This document shows, piece after piece, positions 9,198 through 21,034 of a DNA stretch of 64,000 bases. The DNA comes from Sulfurimicrobium lacus (GTDB lineage Bacteria; Pseudomonadota; Gammaproteobacteria; Burkholderiales; Sulfuricellaceae), in NCBI RefSeq assembly GCF_011764585.1, contig NZ_AP022853.1, forward strand, positions 3,319,501-3,383,500. The letters run 5' to 3'. Under the pieces are notes generated by a model. That model was not told the origin of the DNA. It did not search any database and worked only from the letters and a program-made list of their open reading frames with translations. Each line of letters starts with the position of its first letter. Within the stretch, counting starts at the first letter, position 1. The translations under genes and the position numbers were made by a program.

Positions 9198-10267
9198 GTA
9201 TCGAACCTCCGCAGAGCCAAGCCGCATGCGATCATTAACGCCGGGGCGTCAGCGGTCAGCTGCTTGGGTTTGACGCGAGAAGACAAAGCCATGTTGGCAA
9301 AAGGATTGGCTATCATGGTACTAACCTGAGTCCGGCTAGCTACCACTTCGTCAAGCCCTTGAATCATGGCACAACCGCCCGCGAGAAGTATAAGGTCAAC
9401 CCGATTAAACTGGGTGGAGGAAAAGAAAAACTGTAATGCGCGCGCCACTTCCAGCGCCAGGGTGTCCATGAACGGCTGCAATGTTTCCGGCTCGTAATTA
9501 TCCGGCAACCCCCCCTGACGTTTAGCTATCTCGGCTTCTTCTACTGAAAGGCTATAACGGCGCTGGATTTCCTGCGTCAGTTGATTTCCGCCGAAATTCT
9601 GCTCTCGCAAATACACCGACTGATTGTTATGCAGCACGTTGATGTGGGTCATGGCTGCACCAATATCCACGATTGCCACAGTCTGATCCCGCCCGCCACC
9701 CGGCAACTGGCGTGCTATCAAGTCATATGATGCCTGAGTGGCATAGGATTCGATATCCATCACCATCGGCTTGAGCCCCGCCGCTTCAGCTGCGGCGACA
9801 CGATCGTCGACCTTTTCCTTGCGCGATGCAGCTATCAGCACCTCAACCTCATCTGGGTTGTTCGATGCAGGGCCGACGATCTGGAAATCCAGATTTACCT
9901 CGTCCAAGGCAAAAGGAATATATTGGTTTGCTTCCGCCTCAACCTGCAGCTCAAGTTCTTGATCCCGTAATCCAGCTTGAACTACAATTTTTTTGGTGAT
10001 GACCGCCGCTGAAGGAAGAGCGAGGGCAACGTTTTTGATGCGCCCCCCCATCTGCTTCCACGCAAGCTTGAGAGTTTCGCCCACAGCCTCGAGGTTGACG
10101 ACATTGCCGTCCACCACCGCATCTTTTGGCAGCGCCTCGATCGCATAACGTTCTACGCGGTAAAGGTCCTTCCCGGCCTCTGCAAGCTCCACCATTTTTA
10201 CTGAAGAAGAACTGATGTCCACACCTATTAAAGGCGGCGACTTGGCTTCCAGAAAATCGAATCGCAA
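9194..10267 (-). CDS. pilM: Type IV pilus assembly ATPase-fold protein PilM
   Basis: 357 aa. Actin-like (FtsA/MreB-fold) cytoplasmic protein with phosphate-binding motifs GVDISSSSVK near the N-terminus, VDIGAAMTHINV near 200 and LLAGGCAMIQGL near 295. It binds the PilN N-terminus and links the machinery to the cytoplasmic motor. The frame opens with TTG at 10267, with a GGGG stretch about 9 bases upstream; no ATG gives the conserved N-terminus, so TTG is the likely start. First gene of pilMNOPQ, divergent from mrcA across 175 bases. Confidence 0.94.
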   Translation of the reverse strand: MRFDFLEAKSPPLIGVDISSSSVKMVELAEAGKDLYRVERYAIEALPKDAVVDGNVVNLEAVGETLKLAWKQMGGRIKNVALALPSAAVITKKIVVQAGLRDQELELQVEAEANQYIPFALDEVNLDFQIVGPASNNPDEVEVLIAASRKEKVDDRVAAAEAAGLKPMVMDIESYATQASYDLIARQLPGGGRDQTVAIVDIGAAMTHINVLHNNQSVYLREQNFGGNQLTQEIQRRYSLSVEEAEIAKRQGGLPDNYEPETLQPFMDTLALEVARALQFFFSSTQFNRVDLILLAGGCAMIQGLDEVVASRTQVSTMIANPFANMALSSRVKPKQLTADAPALMIACGLALRRFDT

Positions 10268-10442
10268 GTAAATTTCCCCTTCCGCACGGCCTGGTTAGAA
10301 GCAATACGTATAATTTACATTAAATGCTATCAGCAACTATACACCCTGTAAACTAATTTTATGCAAGTTTTCTTTTGCTCGAATTTACCGTCTATAATCT
10401 TGAACACTTATTACACCACAACCTTTCCAGAAAATCTCAATT
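10268..10442. promoter_or_regulatory. Divergent pilM/mrcA promoter region
   Basis: 175 bases, distinctly AT-rich, between the divergent pilM and mrcA starts. A perfect TATAAT lies at 10393-10398 on the plus strand, about 45 bases before the mrcA ATG, but the -35 at normal distance is poor. On the minus strand TATA-like sequence around 10307-10315 could serve pilM. No operator-like palindrome stands out. Confidence 0.4.
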
Positions 10443-12770
10443 ATGACTCTCCGTTGGTGGCACTACACCTCCCTTGTAGTGTTGGCAGGCGGCCTCATCG
10501 TAACCGCGCTGATCGCGCTGGTGGTTACATTGATTTACCCACAACTGCCTTCACTCGACATCCTGACAGACTACCGGCCCAAAATACCGCTTCGCATCTA
10601 CACATCGGATGGCGCGTTGATCGGTGAATTCGGGGAAGAGAGACGCGCCGTAGTCAAAATCAAGGATGTCCCCCCCATCATGCGCCAGGCCATACTTGCG
10701 GCGGAAGATGACCGATTTTACCAGCATGGCGGGGTTGATTATGTTGGCGTTGCCCGTGCAGCCCTAGCCAACCTGACGGCGGGTGGCGCTCGCGAAGGCG
10801 CAAGCACCATCACCATGCAGGTCGCGCGTAATTTTTTTCTTTCCAGCGAAAAGACGCTTACACGCAAAATTAGCGAAGCCATGCTGGCGATGAAAATTGA
10901 GCACAGTCTTTCCAAGGATCAAATTCTCGAGCTTTACATCAACCAAATTTACCTTGGCCAACGCGCTTATGGTTTTGCCTCCGCGTCCCAACTATATTTC
11001 GGCAAACCGCTTGCCCAAATTAATATAGCCGAGGCCGCCATGCTTGCCGGCCTGCCTAAGGCGCCATCACGCTACAACCCCGTGGTCAATCCAAAACGCG
11101 CAAAATTACGCCAGCAATACGTATTGCGGCGCATGCACGAGCTTCACTATATAAAGGATAGCGAGTTCCAGGCCGCATTACAGCAACCACTTCACGTCCA
11201 CCATGACTCGCAGGTAGCCGAAGTAAACGCTGACTACGTTGCCGAGCTGGTACGCCAAAGCTTATTCGAGCGTTATCAGGATCAGATCTACAGCAGCGGT
11301 ATCAAGGTTTATACCACTTTGCGCAGGGCTGACCAGGAAGCCGCAAATTTTGCCCTGCGCCAGGGCGTGCTGGATTATGACCGTCGCCACGGCTACCGCG
11401 GGGCGGAGGGTTTTATCGATTTACAGCACAGCGGCTCGCTCCCCGATGACGCATTGGAAAGTGCACTGGACGATGTGGACCAAGTCGATGGACTGATTCC
11501 CGCAGTCGTGCTTGAAGCCAGCCCGAAAAAAATCTCGGCCTATAGCAAGAATGGTGAAACCGTGGAAATTAGCGGAGAAGGCCTGCAGTTTGCCCAAAAA
11601 TTTCTCGCTCCCAATTCTGTGGCGAAAACGCACCTGCGCCGCGGCTCCCTGATCCGAATCATGTCGCGCGACAAAGGTGGCTGGAAAATCTCCCAACTAC
11701 CTCAAGCTGAGGCAGCTTTTGTTTCGGCAGACCCCCACGACGGAGCCATTCGTGCGATGGTGGGAGGGTTCGATTTCAATCACAGCAAGTTCAACCATGT
11801 TACCCAAGCCTGGCGGCAACCCGGTTCGAGCTTCAAGCCTTTTATTTACTCAGCCGCACTGGAAAAAGGTTTTACGCCCGCCACCATCATTAACGACGCG
11901 CCGCTATCTTTGCCCGGCGCCAATGCTGGCGAAGCTTGGGAACCCAAGAATTACGACGGGAAGACCGAGGGCCCGATGCGTCTGCGCACCGCGCTCACCA
12001 AATCCAAAAATCTGGTTTCTGTTCGCATTTTGCAGTCCATCACGCCAGAATATGCCCAGGATTACATCACCAGATTCGGGTTTAGCGCAGACCGGCATCC
12101 AGCTTACCTGACCATGGCACTGGGTGCAGGCTCCGTTACGCCGATGCAGATGGTTGCAGGTTATTCAATATTCGCTAACGGCGGTTACCGCGTGCAACCA
12201 TACTTTATTGACCGCATTGTGGACGGGCGGGGAGCCCTGCTGGCACAGGCAAAACCTGTGCGTGCGGGGGTATCGGCAGAACGGACCATTGACGCGCGGA
12301 ATGCATTTATCATGACCACTCTGATGCAGGACGTGGTGCGTCACGGCACAGCCATCAAGGCGATGCAACTGGGCCGACATGACCTGGCCGGAAAAACCGG
12401 CACCACCAATGACCAGGTTGACGCCTGGTTCTGCGGCTTCAACGCAAACCTAGTGGCGGTATCCTGGATCGGCTACGACCGGCCGCGCTCGCTGGGTGCG
12501 GGTGAAACTGGCGGACAAGCCGCACTGCCAATATGGATGAGCTACATGGGCAAGGCCCTTAAAAATGTCCCGGAAAGCCAATACGCAATTCCTGATGGCG
12601 TCAGCGTAATCAACATCAACCCGGAAAATGGCTTGCGCGTTAGCGATGGGGGCATTCCAGAATACTTCTACCAGGAATTTCCGCCTGCAACCCAGAACCA
12701 GTGGACAGATGATGTCATTGGGCTTCCAGGGGCAAAAAGTCCCGACGAAATCAAGGATCAACTCTTCTAG
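10443..12770 (+). CDS. mrcA: Penicillin-binding protein 1A (bifunctional transglycosylase/transpeptidase)
   Basis: 775 aa, class A PBP. Membrane anchor at about 10-32, glycosyltransferase domain about 50-230 with the catalytic EDDRFYQH at 88-95, an OB-like inserted region, and a transpeptidase domain with SSFK near 461-464, SKN near 521-523 and KTG near 651. It polymerises and cross-links peptidoglycan in the periplasm. Its position divergent to pilMNOPQ is the classical arrangement in beta- and gammaproteobacteria. Confidence 0.96.
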   Translation: MTLRWWHYTSLVVLAGGLIVTALIALVVTLIYPQLPSLDILTDYRPKIPLRIYTSDGALIGEFGEERRAVVKIKDVPPIMRQAILAAEDDRFYQHGGVDYVGVARAALANLTAGGAREGASTITMQVARNFFLSSEKTLTRKISEAMLAMKIEHSLSKDQILELYINQIYLGQRAYGFASASQLYFGKPLAQINIAEAAMLAGLPKAPSRYNPVVNPKRAKLRQQYVLRRMHELHYIKDSEFQAALQQPLHVHHDSQVAEVNADYVAELVRQSLFERYQDQIYSSGIKVYTTLRRADQEAANFALRQGVLDYDRRHGYRGAEGFIDLQHSGSLPDDALESALDDVDQVDGLIPAVVLEASPKKISAYSKNGETVEISGEGLQFAQKFLAPNSVAKTHLRRGSLIRIMSRDKGGWKISQLPQAEAAFVSADPHDGAIRAMVGGFDFNHSKFNHVTQAWRQPGSSFKPFIYSAALEKGFTPATIINDAPLSLPGANAGEAWEPKNYDGKTEGPMRLRTALTKSKNLVSVRILQSITPEYAQDYITRFGFSADRHPAYLTMALGAGSVTPMQMVAGYSIFANGGYRVQPYFIDRIVDGRGALLAQAKPVRAGVSAERTIDARNAFIMTTLMQDVVRHGTAIKAMQLGRHDLAGKTGTTNDQVDAWFCGFNANLVAVSWIGYDRPRSLGAGETGGQAALPIWMSYMGKALKNVPESQYAIPDGVSVININPENGLRVSDGGIPEYFYQEFPPATQNQWTDDVIGLPGAKSPDEIKDQLF

Positions 12771-12782
12771 GAGCAGATATTC

Positions 12783-13394
12783 TTGACGCGTCACATGACA
12801 AAAGATTCCTCCCCTCAGCGGCGCCAGATGCGCGAACTGATCGCCCAATCTGCTGCACGTCTGATCGCCGAGGATGGTATACAGGATTATGCTGCCGCCA
12901 AACGCAAAGCCGCCCGTCAAATCGGGGTACCGGACAGCCACAGCCTGCCCAGCAATGCCGAAGTGGAAACGGCTCTGCGAGCCTATCAGGAGCTATACCA
13001 GAAGGACGAGCAACCGGCGCGCTTGAAATCCCTGCGTCAGGAAGCCCTGACAGCCATGCAACTACTGGAACGCTTCAACCCCCACCTCACAGGGTCCGTG
13101 TTAAGCGGAACAGCCACGCGCCACTCCGACATCAACCTGCAATTGTTCACGGACAACGTGAAGGAAGTCGAACTGTTTCTACTCAATAGCGGAATGCCTT
13201 ATGAGACCGGAGAAAAACGCTTCCGCATCAACGATGAAATGCTTCCCGTGCCAACGTTTACCCTTCAGGGCGAAACAGCCGAAATCAGGCTGGCAGTTTT
13301 TGGCACCGACGACCTACGAAAAAATGCTGCCGCGGGAAAATCGCCGGACCGCGCCAAAATCAGACAAGTGGAAGCCATCCTGGCAATCGCCTGA
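12783..13394 (+). CDS. Uncharacterised protein with nucleotidyltransferase-like motif
   Basis: 203 aa. I do not recognise a named family. Residues about 1-95 are helical and charged (QRRQMRELIAQSAARLIAEDGI). Around residues 100-120 there is TGSVLSGTATRHSDINLQLF, which resembles the GS-x(n)-G-x(n)-SDxDL signature of the minimal nucleotidyltransferase fold, but with Asn where the second metal-binding Asp should be. The start is probably the TTG at 12783, because AGGAG (12769-12773) overlaps the mrcA stop and lies 9 bases upstream of it; an ATG at 12795 is the alternative. Probably cotranscribed with mrcA. Function unknown. Confidence 0.8.
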   Translation: MTRHMTKDSSPQRRQMRELIAQSAARLIAEDGIQDYAAAKRKAARQIGVPDSHSLPSNAEVETALRAYQELYQKDEQPARLKSLRQEALTAMQLLERFNPHLTGSVLSGTATRHSDINLQLFTDNVKEVELFLLNSGMPYETGEKRFRINDEMLPVPTFTLQGETAEIRLAVFGTDDLRKNAAAGKSPDRAKIRQVEAILAIA

Positions 13395-13523
13395 AGCCAC
13401 CTTGCTCCAAACTGGCCTCATTCTTGAGAATCAGGCAAAATTGCGGTCGCACCGCGAGTCGTAAAAATATCGGCACCAACTCGCCCTTCTGGCTGGACCT
13501 TGGAATGAGAACATAGATCACGG

Positions 13524-14273
13524 ATGGAGCACCCCGCGCTAGAAACCGAAGCTGCCACCGACGGCAGCAACTACATGATTCACTCCAGGTTGGAAATCCT
13601 CTATATCCTGCGGGCGATCCAGAACAAAAACGAGCTCGTCACCGCCTATTTCAACCATGGCAAGGATTTCATTCTGACGTCCATTATCGATGTGGATGGT
13701 GATGCGGGGTCACTGACACTCGACTTCGGCGCCGATGAAATCATCAACCAGCGTGCGCTGGCGAGCGACAAGATCATCCTGGTAACAGCGATGGACCGTG
13801 TCAAGGTACAGTTCGTAGTCGATGGCATGAAGCCAGTTGAACATCTCGGCCGCCCTGCATTCAAGGCGGGCATTCCCCGCGAACTGTTAAAGCTGCAAAG
13901 GCGTGAGTACTATCGCCTCTCCACTCCGGTGATCAACCCGATCAAATGCGTCATGACCATGGCTGGCGGCGCCAAGATAGAAGCGGCTATCGCCGACATC
14001 AGCCTGGGGGGAATTGCCATTACCGATGGCCAACATGTGATCGCGTTTGAAATTGGCGACAAATTTTCCGCTTGCCGCATCGTACTGCCGGAAATCGGTA
14101 CCGTCACGACGGAGATCGAGATCCGCAACGTTCATGAAGTCACGATGAAGAACGGTTCAAAGGCCCTGCGCGCCGGGTGCATGTTCATTGGCCTGCCTTC
14201 CGGACAGCAGGCCATGATTCAGCGCTACATCATCAAACTGGACCGCGAGCGCCACGCGAAACTGGCCCAGTAA
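13524..14273 (+). CDS. YcgR-like PilZ-domain c-di-GMP effector (flagellar brake type)
   Basis: 249 aa. An N-terminal YcgR-N/PilZN-like beta domain (about 20-115) precedes a PilZ domain (about 122-245) with the c-di-GMP-binding RREYYR at 126-131 and DISLGG at 158-163, both intact. Such proteins slow the flagellar motor or act on other motility machinery when c-di-GMP is high. It fits a window that contains three c-di-GMP turnover proteins, three chemoreceptors and type IV pilus genes. The stop at 14271-14273 abuts the stop of convergent hemB. The N-terminal 18 residues are poorly conserved-looking, so M18 could be the true start. Confidence 0.88.
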   Translation: MEHPALETEAATDGSNYMIHSRLEILYILRAIQNKNELVTAYFNHGKDFILTSIIDVDGDAGSLTLDFGADEIINQRALASDKIILVTAMDRVKVQFVVDGMKPVEHLGRPAFKAGIPRELLKLQRREYYRLSTPVINPIKCVMTMAGGAKIEAAIADISLGGIAITDGQHVIAFEIGDKFSACRIVLPEIGTVTTEIEIRNVHEVTMKNGSKALRAGCMFIGLPSGQQAMIQRYIIKLDRERHAKLAQ

Positions 14274-16560
<2,287 letters not shown>

Positions 16561-16567
16561 GGAGCGA

Positions 16568-17596
16568 TCAGCGCCCCGCTGCGGAGCGGTACCCCTGATA
16601 AGGGCTGGATTCGACCAAGTATCCTGGCGCGACGGCTTCCAGCGCGCTCGGCGTGATGTCGAAAACCGTGGGGAACGCCGCGCTGCACACCGATTCGACC
16701 TGCAGGGAGAAATAATTGTCGCGCGTCATGATTTTCTTGCCCGGCAGACATTCAAAAAACCAGGCCTGAAGATAAGAGAGGCGGGGGGACAGGCCAATTA
16801 TCTTGCGCTTGCGGCCAATCATGGCACCCACCAGTTCCACCAGTTCGCGCAAGGTATAGGCTTTCGGGCCGCACAAATCGTAACTCTGGCCGAAGGTGGC
16901 TGAATTGTTGAGGCTGGAGACGTACGCCTGAGCCACATCGTCCACGAACACCGGCTGGAACCTGGCATCCGGGCTGGCCAGCGGCAATACCGGCGCCATT
17001 TTGAGCAGGCCGGCAAACTTGTTGAGGAAGGAATCCTCGTGGCCAAAAATCACCGAGGGCCGGAAGGTAGTCACATCAAGGCCATAGCCATCGATGAACC
17101 TTGATCCATCGGGATGCGCGCTTTCATCCTCGCCGGGCAGCATGCCAGCGGCGAGCACGATGGCTTCCCCCAGCCCCTTGGAGCGCAGATAGGCGCTCGG
17201 CGCACCGGGATCGGCCTTCAACGCGCTCATGTGCAACAGGCGTTTCACGCCGCTTGCGGCGCAGGCGTGCACGATCTTGCGCGGCAGCTCGACGTGCACC
17301 TCATGAAAATCACCGCGGCCCGCCAAGGGCTTGTCTGCCCGGCCGGTCTTCTGCTCGTTGAGGATACCGACCAGATTGATCACCGCATCCATGCCGGCGA
17401 AATGACGTTCGAGCTCGGCCGGATCGAAAATATTGGCCTCCAACACTTCCACACCGGGTAGCACCGCCACCTTCTTGGCATGCTCGTGCGTACGCGTCAG
17501 AACCCGCACCGCATGGCCGGCCATAGCCAGCTTATTGACGAGATGAATACCGACAAAACCGCTGCCCCCCAGTACACACACTTTTTTAATATTCAT
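16568..17596 (-). CDS. NAD(P)-binding SDR-family protein, complex I NDUFA9-like
   Basis: 342 aa. Extended atypical short-chain dehydrogenase: N-terminal GGSGFVGIHLVNKLAMAGH nucleotide-binding loop, VINLVGILNE after the fourth strand, and SVIFGHEDSFLNKFAGLL typical of the NDUFA9/NAD-dependent epimerase-like subfamily. The classical YxxxK is replaced by YLRSKGLGE, keeping Tyr and Lys. Members of the subfamily are linked to quinone or respiratory complex roles in mitochondria; the bacterial function is not established. It sits between slt and cca in one operon. Confidence 0.85.
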   Translation of the reverse strand: MNIKKVCVLGGSGFVGIHLVNKLAMAGHAVRVLTRTHEHAKKVAVLPGVEVLEANIFDPAELERHFAGMDAVINLVGILNEQKTGRADKPLAGRGDFHEVHVELPRKIVHACAASGVKRLLHMSALKADPGAPSAYLRSKGLGEAIVLAAGMLPGEDESAHPDGSRFIDGYGLDVTTFRPSVIFGHEDSFLNKFAGLLKMAPVLPLASPDARFQPVFVDDVAQAYVSSLNNSATFGQSYDLCGPKAYTLRELVELVGAMIGRKRKIIGLSPRLSYLQAWFFECLPGKKIMTRDNYFSLQVESVCSAAFPTVFDITPSALEAVAPGYLVESSPYQGYRSAAGR

Positions 17597-17661
17597 TTTG
17601 CGCCTTAAAAAAACCGCTGCTCGGTAAACAGGACAATTTTAGCCGGAATATCGGCTGCTCG

Positions 17662-19620
17662 TCACGGATCGCAGGAGGGGCTGCGTTCATCCCGGCTCTG
17701 GCACTCTTTTTCGCCAGCTCTGCCCGAGATGGTTCCCAGTCTTTGTTTGAGCGTAACCAGTTGCTGTCCGAAACGGTTAGCGTAGTAGCTGGCGTTGCTC
17801 ATGACCTTCTGCACATAGTTTCGGGTTTCGGTAAAGGGAATGGACTCGGCGTAAATCGCTCCTTCCAGCGCATGCTCATCCTTCCAGCGTTTGGCCCGCG
17901 ACGGCCCTGCGTTGTATGAGGCGGTGGCAAGCACCGGCTGGCCGTCGTTGGTATCGAGCACGTACTTCAGGTAATAGGTGCCGAAGGAAATATTGGTATC
18001 GAGCTGACCGATGAGGTTCTGCCGAAAATGCTTGAGGCCAAGCCGCTTGGCGATCCACTGCGCGGTTGCCGGCATCAGCTGCATCAGCCCCGACGCACCG
18101 ACGCTGGAACGAGCCTGCTGCACAAAACGGCTTTCCTGACGGATCAGACCATAGACCCAGGCCTCGTCGAGATCGCGCTCACGGGCATAGACCTGCATCA
18201 CGTCGCGGTGCGGCGCAGGATAGCGCAGGCCAAAATCGTGCAATTCGCGCGTCTTGTCGGCCGTATTGATGGCGCGATCGAGCCAGTTATTACGCCGCGC
18301 GATTTCTGCGGCAGCCAGCAACTGCTTGTCGTCGAAGCTGCGTGTCGCCCAGATCCACTCGCGGTTGGCATCGGTGCGCAGATTGAGTTGATACAGTGCC
18401 AAAGCACGCTGGATGCTGGGCATGGCATTGACTGCACTTATTTCGTCAGCGCCGGGTTGGTAGGTGGAAACAGGATTGCTGACCACGGCGCCAAGCTCCT
18501 CGGTCGCCAGCTGGCCATAGAAATTATGCTCGCGCGACAAGTTTGCCAGAATGCCGTTGGCAGGGCCGAGCTTGCCTCGCGACTTGAGCGCCCGCGCTTT
18601 CCAATAGCGCCATGCACCCTGGTTCTGCAGGGCCTCGGGCATGGCAGCGATGCTCTCCAGAACCTCGTGCCAATCCTGCACGCGCAGGGCGGCGCGGACC
18701 CGCCAAGTCATCTGCAATTCGTTGAGGGGCGTAGCGCCAGCCTCGTGGAACCAATTCAAGGCCACAGGATCATGCTTGCGTGCAGCATGAAAAGCCATCT
18801 GTCCCCATACATAGCCCTGTTCTTCGCCATTGAACCTGGCGTGCAAGCGCTCCCAGTAAGGCTGTGCGGCAGCCGGCGAACTGCGCGCCAGACGGTAAAC
18901 GGCGAACATGGCTAGTTCGCGGCCCGGGCGGCTTTGCGTGTCGATGGAACCCGAATCGAGGAATTGCTGCGGGTTGTCGGCCACCTTTTCCATGTTTCGC
19001 AGACTGTCCCTTTGCGCCTCGGGCAGGTAGCCCAGGATCAGCTGGCGCGCCACGCCGATGTTGCCCATTTCCAGCGCCAGCCGGATGCGCGCCCACGCAT
19101 CCTCGACACCAAACTTCCCGGCTGCGAACAAGGCATCGAACAGCGGCTTGCAGGACGACGGCAGTTCACCGCCACTCAGCCATTTCCGCCGAGCGTCCTG
19201 TGCAATTGAATCGTCGCCGCCCTGCAATCTTGCCTGCAGGGCAAAACAGGCGAGTTCGACATCATCATTGCTCGCCAGCGCCGCATATTCCGCCTGAAAT
19301 GTTGCCCAATTCTGCTGCCGCCCGAGGATCCTCAGCCAGTCGGCGCGCAGGCGGTCGGAGAGAGGAGAATCGGCGTTGCTCGCGATAAAGCTGCGCACCT
19401 CCTCTTCGCTGGCATCCTTGAGCCGCATCTGGATCTGGTAATAGGCCAGGTAAGGCGCCAGCACGTCGCCGTTCAAGCGTTTCGCAATCGCATTCAGTCG
19501 TGCGGCATCGCCAGTGCGAAACGCGTCCCGTGCAGCCAGAAAGTCGTCGTCGCGATTAGCCGCACCTGCTTGCGACAGCGACAACAGGGCAAAAACCAGA
19601 ACGATCAGTTTAAACATCAC
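17662..19620 (-). CDS. slt: Soluble lytic murein transglycosylase
   Basis: 652 aa. Signal peptide (about 1-21, ending SQAGAA), a long superhelical alpha-solenoid of about 450 residues, and a C-terminal goose-lysozyme-like SLT domain with the catalytic Glu in LIRQESRFVQQARSSVGA, followed by GLMQLMPATA and ASYNAGPSR. It cleaves peptidoglycan glycan strands to anhydromuropeptides in the periplasm. Thirty bases separate it from queD upstream, so they are likely cotranscribed. Confidence 0.95.
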   Translation of the reverse strand: MMFKLIVLVFALLSLSQAGAANRDDDFLAARDAFRTGDAARLNAIAKRLNGDVLAPYLAYYQIQMRLKDASEEEVRSFIASNADSPLSDRLRADWLRILGRQQNWATFQAEYAALASNDDVELACFALQARLQGGDDSIAQDARRKWLSGGELPSSCKPLFDALFAAGKFGVEDAWARIRLALEMGNIGVARQLILGYLPEAQRDSLRNMEKVADNPQQFLDSGSIDTQSRPGRELAMFAVYRLARSSPAAAQPYWERLHARFNGEEQGYVWGQMAFHAARKHDPVALNWFHEAGATPLNELQMTWRVRAALRVQDWHEVLESIAAMPEALQNQGAWRYWKARALKSRGKLGPANGILANLSREHNFYGQLATEELGAVVSNPVSTYQPGADEISAVNAMPSIQRALALYQLNLRTDANREWIWATRSFDDKQLLAAAEIARRNNWLDRAINTADKTRELHDFGLRYPAPHRDVMQVYARERDLDEAWVYGLIRQESRFVQQARSSVGASGLMQLMPATAQWIAKRLGLKHFRQNLIGQLDTNISFGTYYLKYVLDTNDGQPVLATASYNAGPSRAKRWKDEHALEGAIYAESIPFTETRNYVQKVMSNASYYANRFGQQLVTLKQRLGTISGRAGEKECQSRDERSPSCDP

Positions 19621-19650
19621 ACTACTCGGGAAGGAACATAAGCACGTGCG

Positions 19651-20091
19651 CTAGCGCACGGCATCAGCCCAGTTATTGGGCGTTTCGTAGAGACGCACGC
19701 GCTCCAAGCGCAGCTGGTTTCCATAGGTGTCGACATAAGCCTTGTCAAGCACACGGAAGGCTTCTGCCGCAAGGTTTTCCGCAGTTGGAACGACATCCAG
19801 CACCACCGTCTTGTGTCCGGGCAGCGTGGCCAGGAATGCCACCACGGCCGCATCCCCCCGGTACGCCAGGAACGCATGATCCCAGTGGTTGACCAGCATT
19901 TCATTGGCAATGGTTTTGACAGCGGAAAAGTCCATCACCATGCCTTGTTCGGAGACACCCTCAACGTCGATAATCTGACCGGAAAGCGTTATTTCAAGCG
20001 CATAGCGATGGCCGTGCAGATGCCGGCACTGGCTGTCATGATTGGGAATGCGGTGGCCGGCGTCGAACTCCAGCCTGCGGGTAATCAGCAT
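19651..20091 (-). CDS. queD: 6-carboxy-5,6,7,8-tetrahydropterin synthase
   Basis: 146 aa. Zinc-binding histidines are in FDAGHRI and the HLHGH motif, with the catalytic Cys just before (SQCRHLHGHRY), and DHAFL at about 71-75 completes the catalytic set. It makes 6-carboxytetrahydropterin from dihydroneopterin triphosphate in queuosine/7-deazaguanine synthesis. Partner genes queC, queE and queF are not in the window. The gene is divergent to the radical SAM gene at 20174. Confidence 0.94.
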   Translation of the reverse strand: MLITRRLEFDAGHRIPNHDSQCRHLHGHRYALEITLSGQIIDVEGVSEQGMVMDFSAVKTIANEMLVNHWDHAFLAYRGDAAVVAFLATLPGHKTVVLDVVPTAENLAAEAFRVLDKAYVDTYGNQLRLERVRLYETPNNWADAVR

Positions 20092-20173
20092 GTCGAAAAA
20101 GCGCTCGAAAAATGAGCCCGAATTATATCATTCATCCTTGCCCGAGGCGGCGTTCAGTGGTTCAATCAAGCGC

Positions 20174-21034
20174 ATGAGCAGCAAAAAACCCCAACTTACG
20201 GCCACGGACCACAGCCGCGATAGCGCCGGACTCCGTTACGTGTATCCGGTCGTGTCGCGCCGCGCCGGCGGCGTGTCGGTCGGCATCAATCTCAACACCA
20301 ACAACGCCTGCAACTGGCGCTGCATTTATTGCCAGGTGCCGAACCTGCAACGCGGCAGCGCCCCGCCGGTCGATCTTCACTTGCTGGAAAGGGAATTACG
20401 CGGTTTTCTGAATGAATTGCTGCATGGCTCTTTCATGCACGACAACGTTCCACCGGAAGCCCGGCGCCTGAACGACATCGCCCTGTCAGGCAACGGCGAG
20501 CCCACCAGTGCCGCGGAATTCGAACAGAGCATCGAAGTGATCGGACGCGTCATGGACGAATTCCGCCTGAACGGCACGATCAAGTTGGTGCTTATCACCA
20601 ATGGCAGCCTGATTCATCGCCCGTCAGTACGCAACGGCATAAGAAAAATAGCGCAGCTGAATGGGGAAATCTGGTTCAAGCTGGATAGTGCGACTGCACA
20701 AGGTCGAATGCTCATCAACCACAGCCGCCAGACGACGGAAACCGTACTCAAGAATTTGCGCGTCGCCGCCAGTCTTTGTCCAACCTGGATTCAGACTGCG
20801 ACGTTTGCCCTGGATGGCCAGCCTGCGCCTGCGGATGAACGCCGGGCTTACCTGGAATTCCTGGCGCGCTGCCAGGCCGAAAGAATCCCCCTACAGGGAG
20901 TGCTGTTATATGGTTTGGCGCGCACTTCGCTGCAACCGGAAGCGCCGCGCCTGAGCAAGGCACCCAGCGCCTGGCTCGAGGCGCTCGCAATCGACATCAA
21001 GCAGCTGGGGCTAGCAGTAAAACTCAGTATTTAG
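20174..21034 (+). CDS. Radical SAM protein, wyosine-synthase-like group
   Basis: 286 aa from the ATG at 20174, chosen because the conserved-looking sequence begins there and the upstream in-frame extension overlaps queD. The radical SAM cluster motif is C46-x3-C50-x2-C53 (NACNWRCIYCQ), followed by GNGEPT and ITNGSL motifs typical of the family. The layout resembles the COG0731-type proteins. It should bind a 4Fe-4S cluster and SAM, but the substrate is unknown. Adjacent to queD, though not the QueE enzyme, which is shorter and has a different motif context. Confidence 0.85.
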   Translation: MSSKKPQLTATDHSRDSAGLRYVYPVVSRRAGGVSVGINLNTNNACNWRCIYCQVPNLQRGSAPPVDLHLLERELRGFLNELLHGSFMHDNVPPEARRLNDIALSGNGEPTSAAEFEQSIEVIGRVMDEFRLNGTIKLVLITNGSLIHRPSVRNGIRKIAQLNGEIWFKLDSATAQGRMLINHSRQTTETVLKNLRVAASLCPTWIQTATFALDGQPAPADERRAYLEFLARCQAERIPLQGVLLYGLARTSLQPEAPRLSKAPSAWLEALAIDIKQLGLAVKLSI

